Counted from the first letter of the stretch, positions 24,000-36,823 are shown. The stretch: DNA of 47,511 nt from Herminiimonas sp. (GCA_028292265.1 JAQGMR010000031.1:1-47511), one strand, 5' to 3'. Numbers and translations: made by a program. Notes: a model not told the origin generated them from the letters alone.

Positions 24000-25319
24000 T
24001 CAAGTTCCGGTTTGGGGCATCGGCTCTCCGATTAGGGACCGACCATTTGCTATCCGCAATTCGCGCTGCGGGTAAGGCACAGAGATGCACCGCTCCTGGA
24101 GCGTCCGCCAGATTTCTCTATTCATGTCGGACAACAAATTTCCCCTTCCGTTCTCGGGATCTGAAATCCAGAGACCGATTTCAAGTTCCAGCCCGTCCGC
24201 GCCGAACCGCGTTAGCGTTGCGACGGGTGGCGGGTCAGCCAGCACACGATTCATCTTGAGCATTGTCTCGGACAGTACAGGCAACAAGGCCTCAATGTCT
24301 GTCTCGTAGCCGACGGTTACTTGAGTTGCGACCCTGATACGTCTGTCGCTCAAGGAATAATTCTGGACGGCACCGGCCACCAACATTTCATTCGGTATGA
24401 CTGTCTCGATGCCATCAAGGCCGCGCAAGACCGTGTAGCGCGTGTTGATCTGCGTGACACGACCGTAGTACTTGTCGACCGCAACCATGTCGCCGACCGC
24501 CATGCTACGTTCAAGCAGGATCACGAAGCCGGATACATAACTGCTGACAATCTTTTGCAGCCCGAGGCCGAGGCCTACGCCGAGGGCTCCGCCGAACACG
24601 GAAAGCACGGTAAGGTCGATGCCGACCAGCGACAGGCTTACCAGAATAGCGATCAAGATCAGGCTGGCTCGAACCGTGCGCGACAGGACTGTGCGCAGGG
24701 AGGAATGGATCGCATCGACCTGCATTAACCGCTCTTCCAGCAACGCTCCCGCCCATAAAGCAAGCACCAGCGTAGCGCCGACTGAAATCAGGCCCTGCAG
24801 GATGGTCAACAAGGAGGTTTTGTAGCGACCGACCGGAATGGCGGTCTGCTCAAGATAAGCCAGAACGTCTGGCCAGACACCGGTGATATACAACGCGACC
24901 CCAAGCCAGACCAGCAGCGCAAATACCTTTTCAAACGCCAGCAGGAAGCTTCCGACGTTGCCGTGACGGGCGAAGACGCGGCGCAGCATGTAGAACACCA
25001 GGCGGATCAATGCGAATGAGGCGACCAGCGGTATGGCAAGGCGCACGATATTGACGTGGTGCCACTGCGCGAGGATCGGCCTTGCGACCGCCATCAGGAC
25101 CAGCGCAAGCAACGGCGAAAGCACCCTCCCGAAGCTTTTCACACCCATGCGCATCACGCGCAGGTTGGTTTCGTTTGCGTTTGTCCATGCCCGCAGCACG
25201 CGGGCCAGCAATGCACCTGCGAGCAGGCAGATCGCAATCGTCCCAAGCTGCCACAATGCCGCTGGATTGCGCAACTCAGCCAGAAGGTCTGGCCACCATC
25301 CCATGTCCGGTGCAATCAT
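24000..25319 (-). CDS. MscS-family mechanosensitive channel
   Basis: The protein has 439 residues with six or more hydrophobic segments in the first 280. The pore-lining helix is Gly/Ala-rich (VLSVFGGALGVGLGLGLQKI). The MscS beta domain follows (GDMVAVDKYYGRVTQINTRYTVLRG, ETVIPNEMLVAGAVQNYS) and then the alpha/beta vestibule. It should open under membrane tension to release solutes. The ATG at 25319 overlaps the stop of the PLD gene (ATGA), making it the last of an rsmB-PLD-mscS run. Confidence 0.92.
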   Translation of the reverse strand: MIAPDMGWWPDLLAELRNPAALWQLGTIAICLLAGALLARVLRAWTNANETNLRVMRMGVKSFGRVLSPLLALVLMAVARPILAQWHHVNIVRLAIPLVASFALIRLVFYMLRRVFARHGNVGSFLLAFEKVFALLVWLGVALYITGVWPDVLAYLEQTAIPVGRYKTSLLTILQGLISVGATLVLALWAGALLEERLMQVDAIHSSLRTVLSRTVRASLILIAILVSLSLVGIDLTVLSVFGGALGVGLGLGLQKIVSSYVSGFVILLERSMAVGDMVAVDKYYGRVTQINTRYTVLRGLDGIETVIPNEMLVAGAVQNYSLSDRRIRVATQVTVGYETDIEALLPVLSETMLKMNRVLADPPPVATLTRFGADGLELEIGLWISDPENGRGNLLSDMNREIWRTLQERCISVPYPQRELRIANGRSLIGEPMPQTGT

Positions 25320-25894
25320 GGGGCGAAGACCTGTGCGCCCGAAAGATGGCGTTCCCAATTCATAAGGTAGCGCGCCGCCAACCGAGGGTTGTCGCGCGCC
25401 ACCAGCACGTTCTCGGCATTGCTTTTCTGGGCGGACCAGGTGAAGTTGAAGCTGCCGGTAATGACCGTAGCGCCTGCCCGCGTGGCATCGATGACGATGA
25501 CCTTGTTATGGGCATTCTGGTATTTCGATTCCGTCCACACCGGAATGCCGGCCAGCGCAAGATCGCCAAGCCTGGAGCTAAGCGTCGCCGCGTGCTGCCG
25601 CGCGTCTGCCAACACCCGCACATCGAGCCCCCGCCTTTTGGCCGCAATGAGACCTGCGACGATCCTGCGACTGGTGATGACGTAGGCCTGCACCAGCACT
25701 TGCTGCCGCGCTCCGGCCAGGCTTTCTACGATGAGTCCTTCGATATCGTCCCATGGAGAAAATGCGGCTTGCAGCGTGCCTTCCGCGGCGATCGGTGCGA
25801 AGCCCCGGTCAAAGGCTGAAGTCGTGCTTGAAAGAGCCAGCAGCACGGCCGCCACCATTGGCACGGCCAGGCGGGTAGCCAAAGCCCGGATCAT
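25316..25894 (-). CDS. secreted phospholipase D-like (Nuc-type) endonuclease
   Basis: The protein has 192 residues. There is a signal peptide (AVPMVAAVLLALSSTTSAF). One HKD motif, HNKVIVID then GSFNFTWSAQKSNAEN, marks the Nuc subfamily, which works as a dimer because each chain has a single motif. It should cut DNA or phosphodiesters in the periplasm or outside. It overlaps rsmB upstream and mscS downstream by 4 bp each. Confidence 0.9.
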   Translation of the reverse strand: MIRALATRLAVPMVAAVLLALSSTTSAFDRGFAPIAAEGTLQAAFSPWDDIEGLIVESLAGARQQVLVQAYVITSRRIVAGLIAAKRRGLDVRVLADARQHAATLSSRLGDLALAGIPVWTESKYQNAHNKVIVIDATRAGATVITGSFNFTWSAQKSNAENVLVARDNPRLAARYLMNWERHLSGAQVFAP

Positions 25895-27144
25895 TGGCGC
25901 TGGAGAGCCGCGGCAAAGAAGCCGTCGGTCTGATGCACGTGCGGCAGCATCTTCAGGTAGTCACCCATTTCCAGCGGTATTTTGTTCTCCGCCAGGATGT
26001 CTTTCATCGGCACCAGAATGAACTCGGGATGCACGGCGAGAAAACCCTGGACGATCTCTTCGTTCTCTTCTTCGAGGATGCTGCAAGTCGCATAGACTAG
26101 CCGGCCACCGGTCTTGACCAACCGGGCCGCGCCCGCCAGGATCGCGCTCTGCAACGCGTTCATCTCTAGTATGCCGGCCTCCGTTTGCCGCCACTTGACG
26201 TCTGGATTCCGGCGCAATGTGCCAAGCCCGCTGCACGGCGCGTCGACCAGGACGCGATCGATCTTGCCGGCAAGGCGTTTGACCTTCGCATCGTTCTCAT
26301 GAGCGATCTGCACCGGGTGTACGTTGGACAACCCGCTACGGGCCACCCGCGGCTTCATCTTCGCCATACGCTTTTCCGACACGTCGAAGGCGTACAGGCG
26401 ACCGGTATTGCGCATCGCCGCGCCCAATGCCAGCGTCTTTCCACCCGCGCCGGCGCAGAAATCGACCACCATTTCGCCGCGTTTCGCGCCGACGACGAGT
26501 GACAATATCTGGCTGCCCTCGTCCTGCACTTCAATCGATCCATCCTTGAACAGCGGCAGGTTCTGGAGAGCCGGTTTCCGGGCCAAACGAATGCCCCACG
26601 GCGAAAACGGTGTCGGCTCGCCCAGGATAGGCGCTTCGGCCAAGGCGGCAATGGCGCTTTCACGCGAAGTCTTGATAGTGTTGACGCGCAAGTCCAGCGG
26701 CGCTGGCTGGTTCAGGCCAGCGGCCAAGGTCAGCGTTTCCGCTTCCCCATGCCGCGCAACCAGTCGGTCATACAGCCATTTGGGAAGGTCCGAGCGCAAC
26801 AGGGCGGGCAGCGTGGCGCGGTCGAAACTGGTCACCCGCTGCAACCACTCGGTTTCCTCTGGCGTTATTCCAGCGATTGCGTCGATGCCGGCCGCATCGG
26901 CAAGCCCCAAAAGTGCGAGTCGTCGCATTGCGGGTCCAAAACCAGACTCGGCGAAATGCGAGAACACCGCCTTATTGCGCAGAAATCCGTAAACCGCTTC
27001 AGCCACGGCACCGCGCTCGCGTGAGCCCAGCTTGGGATTGTCGCGAAAAAATCGTGAAAGTGTACTGTCGGCCGGCCCGGCAAATAGCAGGATCTCTCTT
27101 AGCGCGCGTTCTGTGTATTCAACTATCGAGGGCGGAAGCCTCAT
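25891..27144 (-). CDS. rsmB: 16S rRNA (cytosine-C5) methyltransferase, RsmB/NOP family
   Basis: The protein has 417 residues. The NusB-like N-terminal domain is followed by the SAM-binding FCAGAGGKTLALGA and the two Cys motifs VDAPCSGLGTLRRNPD and VYATCSILEEENEE, which hold the catalytic and releasing Cys. It should make m5C in 16S rRNA; the RsmB assignment is by layout and could be a close paralogue. Its 5' end overlaps purN by 26 bp. Confidence 0.92.
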   Translation of the reverse strand: MRLPPSIVEYTERALREILLFAGPADSTLSRFFRDNPKLGSRERGAVAEAVYGFLRNKAVFSHFAESGFGPAMRRLALLGLADAAGIDAIAGITPEETEWLQRVTSFDRATLPALLRSDLPKWLYDRLVARHGEAETLTLAAGLNQPAPLDLRVNTIKTSRESAIAALAEAPILGEPTPFSPWGIRLARKPALQNLPLFKDGSIEVQDEGSQILSLVVGAKRGEMVVDFCAGAGGKTLALGAAMRNTGRLYAFDVSEKRMAKMKPRVARSGLSNVHPVQIAHENDAKVKRLAGKIDRVLVDAPCSGLGTLRRNPDVKWRQTEAGILEMNALQSAILAGAARLVKTGGRLVYATCSILEEENEEIVQGFLAVHPEFILVPMKDILAENKIPLEMGDYLKMLPHVHQTDGFFAAALQRQ

Positions 27145-27784
27145 TTTTTTCCTCGTGATGCAGATTATTCGTTACGGCAGCATCGACGATGCGTACGCGA
27201 TTGCCCTCAACCACCAGTCGTTCGTCGACCAGGCAGCGTACGGCTTCGGGATAAATTATGTGTTCCTGTTCAAGTACACGCAGCGCAAGGCTCCCTTCAT
27301 CGTCCTCTGACAGGACCGGCACAGTAGCCTGCGCGACGATAGGGCCATGATCCAGTTCGGCAGTGACGAAGTGAACCGTCGCCCCATGCACCTTCACACC
27401 GGCATCGAGCGCTGCCTGGTGCGTGTGCAGGCCGGGAAAGCTTGGCAGCAGCGAGGGGTGAATGTTGAGCATCCTGCCGCGGTAGTAATCCACAAATGCA
27501 GGCGTCAGGATCCGGAGAAATCCGGCGAGCACAACGATGTCCGGCTTGAAACGTTCGATTTCTTTCAGTAGCGCCGCGTCAAATGCTTGCCGATCGGCAA
27601 ACTCGCGACTGGCAACCGTCGACGTCGGAATTCCCCTGGAGGCGGCCCACTGCAAGCCTTCAGCATCGGCCCTGTTGCTAACCACTGCGGCAATCCGCGC
27701 CGGCCAGCCTTGCGAGGAGGCCGCATCGACGATTGCGCGCATGTTGCTGCCTCGCCCCGAGATCAGAATGACGATCGATTTCAT
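27119..27784 (-). CDS. purN: phosphoribosylglycinamide formyltransferase PurN
   Basis: The protein has 221 residues. It has the P-site loop ISGRGSNM, catalytic Asn-His-Asp in MLNIHPSLLPSF, HGATVHFV and DHGPIVAQA, and folate-site FLRILTPAFV. It transfers formyl from 10-formyl-THF to GAR in purine synthesis. The ATG at 27784 suits the family; the frame opens 30 bp earlier. It overlaps rsmB downstream. Confidence 0.95.
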   Translation of the reverse strand: MKSIVILISGRGSNMRAIVDAASSQGWPARIAAVVSNRADAEGLQWAASRGIPTSTVASREFADRQAFDAALLKEIERFKPDIVVLAGFLRILTPAFVDYYRGRMLNIHPSLLPSFPGLHTHQAALDAGVKVHGATVHFVTAELDHGPIVAQATVPVLSEDDEGSLALRVLEQEHIIYPEAVRCLVDERLVVEGNRVRIVDAAVTNNLHHEEKNEASALDS

Positions 27785-27849
27785 GGCGCGCATTGTACCG
27801 TAACGCCCCGTCATTCTCGGCCATTCGGCGGCCCTTGTTGGCCGGGCCG

Positions 27850-28326
27850 TTACTGGAATGAGTAGAAGACCCGGAAAGCGACTTTCTTGTCCGCCCAGAA
27901 ATCGGCAGCATCGCGGAACACGTCAAGCAAGGTTTCGCGCGCTTCCCGGTCGAACTTCGGGGTGTTTGGCAGTTGCTCCAGTACGACCAGAAAGCCGGAC
28001 TGCTTTCCTGCCTTATCCACCAGGCTAGTCAGGCAGTCGGCCAGCGCGTCATAATTTTTCCCGAAATGGCGAGGAAAATGGAATGCCTCCGCGATGTCCG
28101 CCAGTACCTGCTGCCGGGTGACGGCGTCACCGCAGTGCGCGTACAGGAAATGTTGGCCCAGGCGGACAGCTTCCGCCTGTAGATCTGGAACGCGGAAAGC
28201 CCTGATTGACTGGACAACGTTGGCCGGAACGCTGCCAAACAGCGTCATGTCCCGTCCGGGTTCACGGGGGGCTTCCGGCCGGCGGCTACTTTGTACCGCA
28301 ATGGTATAGATGTTCACTCCGCTCAC
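27850..28326 (-). CDS. barstar-family ribonuclease inhibitor
   Basis: The protein has up to 158 residues. The C-terminal 90 match barstar: DIAEAFHFPRHFGKNYDALADCL (inhibitory loop and helix with the key Asp), GFLVVLEQLPNT and FWADKKVAFRVFYSF. The frame can start at GTG 28326, overlapping the RNase stop (GTGA), or at ATG 28248. It has no signal peptide, so it protects the cytoplasm from the RNase encoded just upstream. Confidence 0.9.
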   Translation of the reverse strand: MSGVNIYTIAVQSSRRPEAPREPGRDMTLFGSVPANVVQSIRAFRVPDLQAEAVRLGQHFLYAHCGDAVTRQQVLADIAEAFHFPRHFGKNYDALADCLTSLVDKAGKQSGFLVVLEQLPNTPKFDREARETLLDVFRDAADFWADKKVAFRVFYSFQ

Positions 28327-28694
28327 TCGAAAATGCGCCTAAAGGTCGCGTAATGGTCGTCCGTGTAATAGAAATCGGAGGGGGAAGCAAGATTTCCGCC
28401 CACAACGATGCGTCGGGCACCCCGATTGCGGGCACGCGGCGTTTTCACGGTGAACTCGTGATAATACCCTCGCTTTTGCTTCGGCAAAACCCCTTCATGG
28501 TTCGCGAACACTGCGCCGTCTCTTGGAAAGGGAAAAGGGCCGCCGCGCTGGATCAGCCGAACCGTGTCCTGGGCTTCTGCGGGCAGATCTCGCAAACGAA
28601 TGCGATCCGAGAACGGACTTTCGCGCCCAATAGCGCTGCCCATGGCAAGTAGTGCGATCAACGCAAACGCCAACGTCCGCAGATTCTTCATCAT
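28323..28694 (-). CDS. secreted barnase-like ribonuclease
   Basis: The protein has about 123 residues. The signal peptide (LRTLAFALIALLAMGSAIG) is followed by the microbial RNase N1/T1-like fold: catalytic Glu in YYHEFTVKTP, Arg pair in RGARRIVVGG and the C-terminal YYTDDHYATFRRI with catalytic His, as in barnase. It should be an exported RNase with the barstar homologue as antidote. ATG 28694 is chosen; GTG/ATG at 28709/28706 are alternatives. Confidence 0.9.
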   Translation of the reverse strand: MMKNLRTLAFALIALLAMGSAIGRESPFSDRIRLRDLPAEAQDTVRLIQRGGPFPFPRDGAVFANHEGVLPKQKRGYYHEFTVKTPRARNRGARRIVVGGNLASPSDFYYTDDHYATFRRIFE

Positions 28695-28912
28695 TGTCAG
28701 TTCCATCACTTCGCAAAACCCTTTCGTTCCTGTTCAACCTGCCACATACCCGCCGCTCTGCCACCATGAATAGCAACAGTTCTCGCCCTGGTGCAAGCCC
28801 AGACACAATCGGTTGCACTTATTACGGCGGGCTTGCCAGCGCTCGCTGGAAAAATTCGCCCTGCGGACGTTTAATACACTACATATACGCAGTGAATTAA
28901 AAGGAGTTTGTC

Positions 28913-29287
28913 ATGTTAAGAAAAGCGCTCTTGGGAACAGCCACTCTCGTCGCCGCAGCGGCATTTTTGGTGAGCGGCCCCGCGATGGCAGGCGGCCATG
29001 TGAACTGGTCCGTCAACGTGGGCGTGCCGGTCTATGCAGCCCCGGTCTACAGCGTTCCGCAGCCGGTGTATGCGCCACAGCCGATGTATGCTGCTCCACA
29101 AACCTACTATGCGCCGCAGCCGGTCTACGCTCAGCCGCAGCCCGTGTTTTACAGCGGCGTCGTACCCTACGGTCAGGTGATCTATTACGACGCATGGCGC
29201 AGGCCCTATTTTGTGCACGGCGGTCGCCCGATGTATATCAGGGAAGGGCACGGCGGACACCATGGCCACGGCCACGGATACCGTTAA
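28913..29287 (+). CDS. secreted Pro/Tyr/Gln-rich small protein with His-rich tail
   Basis: The protein has 124 residues. The signal peptide ends at GPAMAGG. Residues of about 40-85 carry repeats of the type PQPVYA, PQPMYAAPQTYYAPQPVYA. The end is GHGGHHGHGHGYR, a possible metal-binding tail. AAAAGGAG lies 7 nt before the ATG. Such short repetitive periplasmic or surface proteins are common in this order but have no set function; I do not recognise a named family. Confidence 0.8.
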   Translation: MLRKALLGTATLVAAAAFLVSGPAMAGGHVNWSVNVGVPVYAAPVYSVPQPVYAPQPMYAAPQTYYAPQPVYAQPQPVFYSGVVPYGQVIYYDAWRRPYFVHGGRPMYIREGHGGHHGHGHGYR

Positions 29288-29311
29288 TAATAACGTCCGT
29301 GCCGTGCGAGT

Positions 29312-30544
29312 TTAACCCGGCAGACAGGCACGACTATCATGCGTCTGCCCACTCGCACCGGCACTGGCCGTGCCGGGCTGCCGGAAGAACCCCACCACCT
29401 CGGCTTTCTTCTGCATCGTGTCACGAATGCCGAGAGCGATCAATTCTCGCGTAAAGCTTGACTCGAACAGAAGGTAGGAAGCAAGGCTGGCGCCACGTGC
29501 CTCAGTTGCGCCGATTCCCGATAACAAAGTGCGCACAGGCAATGGCAGGCTTCCAACATGGCGACTTGCGATTTCGTCGATTCGTTGGGAAGGGGCGATG
29601 ATTAACATCTCAACCGGACGCAGGCCGGTCATCTGGCGTTGCTCCGGAGTCAGCAGTTCCAGGGTCCGGTTGATCCGGTCCAGTCGCTCGATATCCATGG
29701 CAAGACTATCCAGAAAAATGCTGGACATCGCATGACCGGCGATCTGCGCCAGACTCGGATAAGGCGCAAGACGATCGGGTTCCCGCGGCGGTTCGACAAG
29801 CCGCCCTGCTCCTATCACCAGCACCCTGTCGGCGCCAAGATGGATGGCCGGCGAGAGCGGCGACAACTGGCGCATCGATCCATCACCGAAATACTCGCGC
29901 CGTCCTTCGTAATAGATCGGCATCGCCGGGAAAATCAGCGGGATGGCGGACGACGCCAGCAGGTGTTCCACGCCGATCTGCGTCGCCATTGCCTGCCGCA
30001 GTGTGCGCTTCCACGGAAGGATTTCCTGGGCCGACTGATAGAACGTAACGTGGTGTCCTGCTGAATAGGAAGACGCGGTTACTGCCAGCGCGGTCAATGC
30101 GCCATTACAAAGACATTCATCCAGACGCGGCAAGTCCAGCAAGCGGTGCAACAGGGTCACCAGCGGGGAATTGTCGAGCAGTGCGTTGGGCGGGTTGGCA
30201 TGCCATTTCCTTAGCAGCCAACCGAAGGACAGCAATGAAAGCCAGCGCGCGCCAGTGCGGATGACGCCGAGCGAATCCGCCCGATATACCTGGTCCACCG
30301 AGAAATTGTGCCAGACGTCTACGAGCCTTTGGATGCCCTCGCGAAAATCATCTGCCCGGCATGCCAATGCCGTCGCATTGATAGCGCCGGCCGAGGTGCC
30401 GCAAATGATCTGAAATGGATTGCGCTTTTCGGGCCATCCTGACTCGGCAAGAATCGCTGAGATGGCCTGCAGAACGCCAACCTGGTAGGCGGCGCGCGCC
30501 CCGCCCCCGCTCAACATTAGTCCTGTCTTTACGGTGTCAGCCAT
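29312..30544 (-). CDS. patatin-like phospholipase
   Basis: The protein has about 410 residues. The oxyanion loop is GGGARAAYQVG (near 12-22), the nucleophile elbow is GTSAG (Ser near 51) and the catalytic Asp is in YFGDGSMRQ (near 215). It should hydrolyse phospholipid or acylglycerol acyl esters; no signal peptide is seen. The start at ATG 30544 is preferred over GTG 30550. It converges on the gene at 28913 and stands alone. Confidence 0.9.
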   Translation of the reverse strand: MADTVKTGLMLSGGGARAAYQVGVLQAISAILAESGWPEKRNPFQIICGTSAGAINATALACRADDFREGIQRLVDVWHNFSVDQVYRADSLGVIRTGARWLSLLSFGWLLRKWHANPPNALLDNSPLVTLLHRLLDLPRLDECLCNGALTALAVTASSYSAGHHVTFYQSAQEILPWKRTLRQAMATQIGVEHLLASSAIPLIFPAMPIYYEGRREYFGDGSMRQLSPLSPAIHLGADRVLVIGAGRLVEPPREPDRLAPYPSLAQIAGHAMSSIFLDSLAMDIERLDRINRTLELLTPEQRQMTGLRPVEMLIIAPSQRIDEIASRHVGSLPLPVRTLLSGIGATEARGASLASYLLFESSFTRELIALGIRDTMQKKAEVVGFFRQPGTASAGASGQTHDSRACLPG

Positions 30545-30635
30545 CACCACAGATTATCATTCACTGGCCCCAGCGCCATGCAATCCGGTGCCAAACAATG
30601 GTGCCCGTGATACCCCACGCATTAACATTCCCTGT

Positions 30636-32486
30636 TCAGTTCCCTTCCGCAACGCCCTCGCGGCGCGGGTCCGCCGCCCCAAACCAGTAGCCCTCGCCCC
30701 GCCGCGTGACCCGCATCAGACCGTGCAAGCCGGAGGTTTGCGGTGCTTCGCGCAAGTCATGCCCGCGCGCCGTTAACGCGGCCCTGACGTCGTCGTCAAA
30801 GCGGCCAAGTTCCAGTTCTGTCGGCCCGTTGCGGCTGCCGAAGTTGGGCAAGTTGATCGCCTGCTGAAGGTCCAGCCCCCAATCCAGCACACCCACCAGC
30901 ACCTTCACCACGTAATTCGGAATTGCCGATCCGCCCGGGGAGCCAATGGCAAGAAGAAGTTGCTGCCCGCTCTTGTCGAACACCATCGTCGGCGACATCG
31001 CACTACGCGGCCGCTTCCCAGGCTGCACACGGTTCGCCACCGGTCCCACGGCGTCAGCCGGATCAGCTGAAAAATCCGTCAACTGATTATTCAGCAGGAA
31101 TCCGCGCACCATCTGGCGAGCGCCAAACGCATCTTCAATCGTTGACGTCATCGCCACTGCACCGCCGTATCGGTCGACCGCCACCAGGTGCGAGGTCGAG
31201 GGCAGCTCGGGTGATGTATCGGTGCCCTGGCCAACTGCGGGGAGGACTGGCGTCCCCGGCCGTGCCCTGCCCATTGAACGAGGGCCGATCAGTGCGGCGC
31301 GCTGGGCCAGATAGGCAGGGGCCAGCAACGGCTTGAGGCTATTCCCCGGCAGCGGCACAAAGTCGGTGTCGGCAACAAAGCGGGCGCGATCTGCATACGC
31401 AAGCCGGCCCGCCTCGGATACAAGGTGTACGGCTTCGGCGCGGGGCTGCAAGCGGCCGGTGCCAGCCATCTCGCGCGGCGGCAGCGCGGCGAGATCGCTC
31501 CCTTCCAGGATTCCCAACATCTGTGCCACTACAATGCCGCCTGAAGACGGCGGGGGCACGCCGCACACCTTCCACTTGCGGTAATCACGGCAGACCGGCT
31601 CACGGACCAAGGCCTTGTATCCCGCCAGATCGGCAACGCTCAGTTCTCCCGGGTTGACCGGATGCGAGCGTACTTTGGCCACGATGTCGCGCGCAACCGG
31701 ACCAAGGTAGAAGGCGTCGGCGCCGCGAGATGCGACGTCGCGCAAAACGTCTGCCAGTTCCGGATTCTTCAGGACGTGTCCCGCAGGCCACGGCGCACCG
31801 GTCCGATCGTAGAAATAGACTGCCGCTACCGGATCGCGCCTCAGGAAGGAGTCGTTACGAATCAGGAGCGCCAGGCGTGGGCTCACGGCAAACCCTTCTT
31901 CGGCAAGGCGTATCGCGGGGCTGAATAGCGTCGCCCACGGCAGCTTGCCGTATTGGCGGTGCGCCAGCTCCAGCATGCGCAGAACGCCCGGTACACCTAC
32001 GGCCCGGCCTCCGACCACGCGATCGAAAAATCGCATGGCCTTGCCGTCTTCAGTTTGGAACAGTTTTTCGGTTGCGCTTGCGGGGGCGGTTTCCCGGCCA
32101 TCAAAAACCTGGACTCCCTTGCCGTCGAAATGCAGCAAGAAACCGCCACCGCCGATGCCGGACGATTGCGGCTCTACCAGTCCAAGCACCATTTGCATTG
32201 CAATCGCTGCATCGACCGCGGATCCGCCAGCAGCGAGAATCTCGCGTCCCGCATGGGTGGCCAGCGGGTTTGCGGCAGCCACCATGTCCTGACGGGCCAG
32301 CCAACCCGGCTTTTCGGTATAGCCGCTCGCAGCCTCCGGCGGCTTCTCCTCGCGTTGGGCAATGAGATCGAATCGCGCCTCTGCCGCGCCGTCTTGCAGC
32401 ACGCAGGCGAGTGCACTGGCAACCAGTGTTGCCTTGAGCGCCGAACGGCCCGGCAAAACCCGGCGGAAAACAAGGCGAACGTTCAT
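30636..32486 (-). CDS. ggt: gamma-glutamyltransferase (periplasmic)
   Basis: The protein has 616 residues. A signal peptide (ATLVASALACVLQDGAAEA) precedes the heavy chain with NPLATHAGREILAAGGSAVDAAIAMQ and GIGGGGFLL. The self-cleavage nucleophile Thr starts the light chain at TSHLVAVD (near residue 425). GSPGGSAIPNYVVK and NLPNFG follow. It should cleave glutathione and other gamma-glutamyl compounds in the periplasm. Confidence 0.94.
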   Translation of the reverse strand: MNVRLVFRRVLPGRSALKATLVASALACVLQDGAAEARFDLIAQREEKPPEAASGYTEKPGWLARQDMVAAANPLATHAGREILAAGGSAVDAAIAMQMVLGLVEPQSSGIGGGGFLLHFDGKGVQVFDGRETAPASATEKLFQTEDGKAMRFFDRVVGGRAVGVPGVLRMLELAHRQYGKLPWATLFSPAIRLAEEGFAVSPRLALLIRNDSFLRRDPVAAVYFYDRTGAPWPAGHVLKNPELADVLRDVASRGADAFYLGPVARDIVAKVRSHPVNPGELSVADLAGYKALVREPVCRDYRKWKVCGVPPPSSGGIVVAQMLGILEGSDLAALPPREMAGTGRLQPRAEAVHLVSEAGRLAYADRARFVADTDFVPLPGNSLKPLLAPAYLAQRAALIGPRSMGRARPGTPVLPAVGQGTDTSPELPSTSHLVAVDRYGGAVAMTSTIEDAFGARQMVRGFLLNNQLTDFSADPADAVGPVANRVQPGKRPRSAMSPTMVFDKSGQQLLLAIGSPGGSAIPNYVVKVLVGVLDWGLDLQQAINLPNFGSRNGPTELELGRFDDDVRAALTARGHDLREAPQTSGLHGLMRVTRRGEGYWFGAADPRREGVAEGN

Positions 32487-32577
32487 CCCCCGCCCTGCGC
32501 ATCAGCGCGCCGCCGGGTCTCGCTACGGTTCAGTTCAATTGAATCCATGGCGCTCGCTACGCGTACGACAGCATTGC

Positions 32578-33336
32578 CTATTTGGGCTGCATGCGAATTG
32601 CGCCGTCGAGCCGGATCGTCTCGCCGTTCAGCATCACGTTTTCAATTATCGCGCGCGCCAGATGGGCATACTCCGCCGGTTTCCCCAGCCGCGACGGAAA
32701 TGGCACCATGCGTCCCAGGGCATCCTGTATCTCCTGCGGCATGCCGAGCAGCATGGGTGTCTCAAAGATGCCCGGCGCAATTGTCATGACGCGGATGCCA
32801 TTGCGCGACAGGTCGCGGGCCATTGGCAGCGTCAGGCCGACCACCGCCGCCTTCGATGAGGCATAGGCAGCCTGGCCGATCTGGCCATCGTAAGCTGCCA
32901 CCGACGCTGTGTTGATGATGATGCCGCGCTCGCCATCGGCCGTGGGCGCCGTCTTGCCCATGGCATCCGCTGCAAGGCGCGCCATGTTGAAGGTGCCAAC
33001 CAGATTGACGTTGATAGTCCGCTGGAAAACATCAAGTGGATGGGGACCGTCCTTGCCCACCGTCTTTACCGCAGGCGCGATGCCGGCGCAGTTGACCAGG
33101 CCGCGCAAGGTGCCGAGCGCAAGCGCCGCGTCCACCACCGCCTTGCCATCTGCCTCGGACGTGACATCGCAACGCACGAATTTGCCCTTAAGCTCCGATG
33201 CCAGGCTCTCGCCTGCTTCAGCCTGGACGTCCGCTATAACAACCTTGCCGCCATTGCCGGCGATCATGCGAGCTGTCGCCGCGCCAAGTCCGGATGCGCC
33301 GCCAGTAATAATGAATACACTGTCTCGAATTTCCAT
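32578..33336 (-). CDS. SDR-family 3-hydroxyacyl-CoA dehydrogenase (HSD17B10-like)
   Basis: The protein has 252 residues: NAD-binding TGGASGLGAATARMI, NCAGIAPA, Ser-Tyr-Lys in NTASVAAYDGQIGQAAYASSK, and APGIFETPMLLGMPQ as in type-II 3-hydroxyacyl-CoA dehydrogenases. It probably oxidises short or branched 3-hydroxyacyl-CoA esters. The start at 33336 has AGAGGA 4 nt upstream; the longer frame runs from 33429. Confidence 0.9.
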   Translation of the reverse strand: MEIRDSVFIITGGASGLGAATARMIAGNGGKVVIADVQAEAGESLASELKGKFVRCDVTSEADGKAVVDAALALGTLRGLVNCAGIAPAVKTVGKDGPHPLDVFQRTINVNLVGTFNMARLAADAMGKTAPTADGERGIIINTASVAAYDGQIGQAAYASSKAAVVGLTLPMARDLSRNGIRVMTIAPGIFETPMLLGMPQEIQDALGRMVPFPSRLGKPAEYAHLARAIIENVMLNGETIRLDGAIRMQPK

Positions 33337-33429
33337 TGTTTCCTCTGTCAAGAATGGCGCGGTATTGAACCGGGCCGTCACGTCGCTATCGGGTTCCCGA
33401 CCGATTCTAGCGGCTTTTACCATCGCCAT

Positions 33430-33458
33430 AAAAAAAGGCAGCCGAGGCTGCCCTTTTT
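33430..33458 (-). terminator. terminator downstream of hppA
   Basis: GGCAGC-CGAG-GCTGCC is flanked by A7 and T5, so it can terminate in either direction; on the minus strand the T-run follows the hppA gene. Confidence 0.88.
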
Positions 33459-33472
33459 GTCCGACCAGATCG

Positions 33473-35794
<2,322 letters not shown>

Positions 35795-35962
35795 ATCGAC
35801 TCCTCCTTGAGAACCACACTGTTTTTGTTACAACGACTGGCAATTACCGCGGCGGCAGGCTTCTTTACCCGCCCCCGCAGTCCCTGCTAAAGCTGTGTGC
35901 CAAAAAACCGTCTCCCCTTGTTCTTGTCAGCGTGGGGCAGGCCTGGCGCTAAAAAATCAGGC

Positions 35963-35990
35963 AAAAAAAATGCGGACACGAGGTCCGCAT
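35963..35990 (-). terminator. terminator of adk
   Basis: ATGCGGAC-N5-GTCCGCAT forms an 8-bp stem just after the adk stop. The A8 run on the plus strand becomes the T-tract on the minus strand. Confidence 0.9.
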
Positions 35991-35993
35991 GAA

Positions 35994-36752
<759 letters not shown>

Positions 36753-36823
36753 TTACCACAAAAATTCGCGGAGTCGCTGTTTTTGCACTGTATTTGCGCA
36801 GGCGAGGGCAAGCGCCGCAGCGG

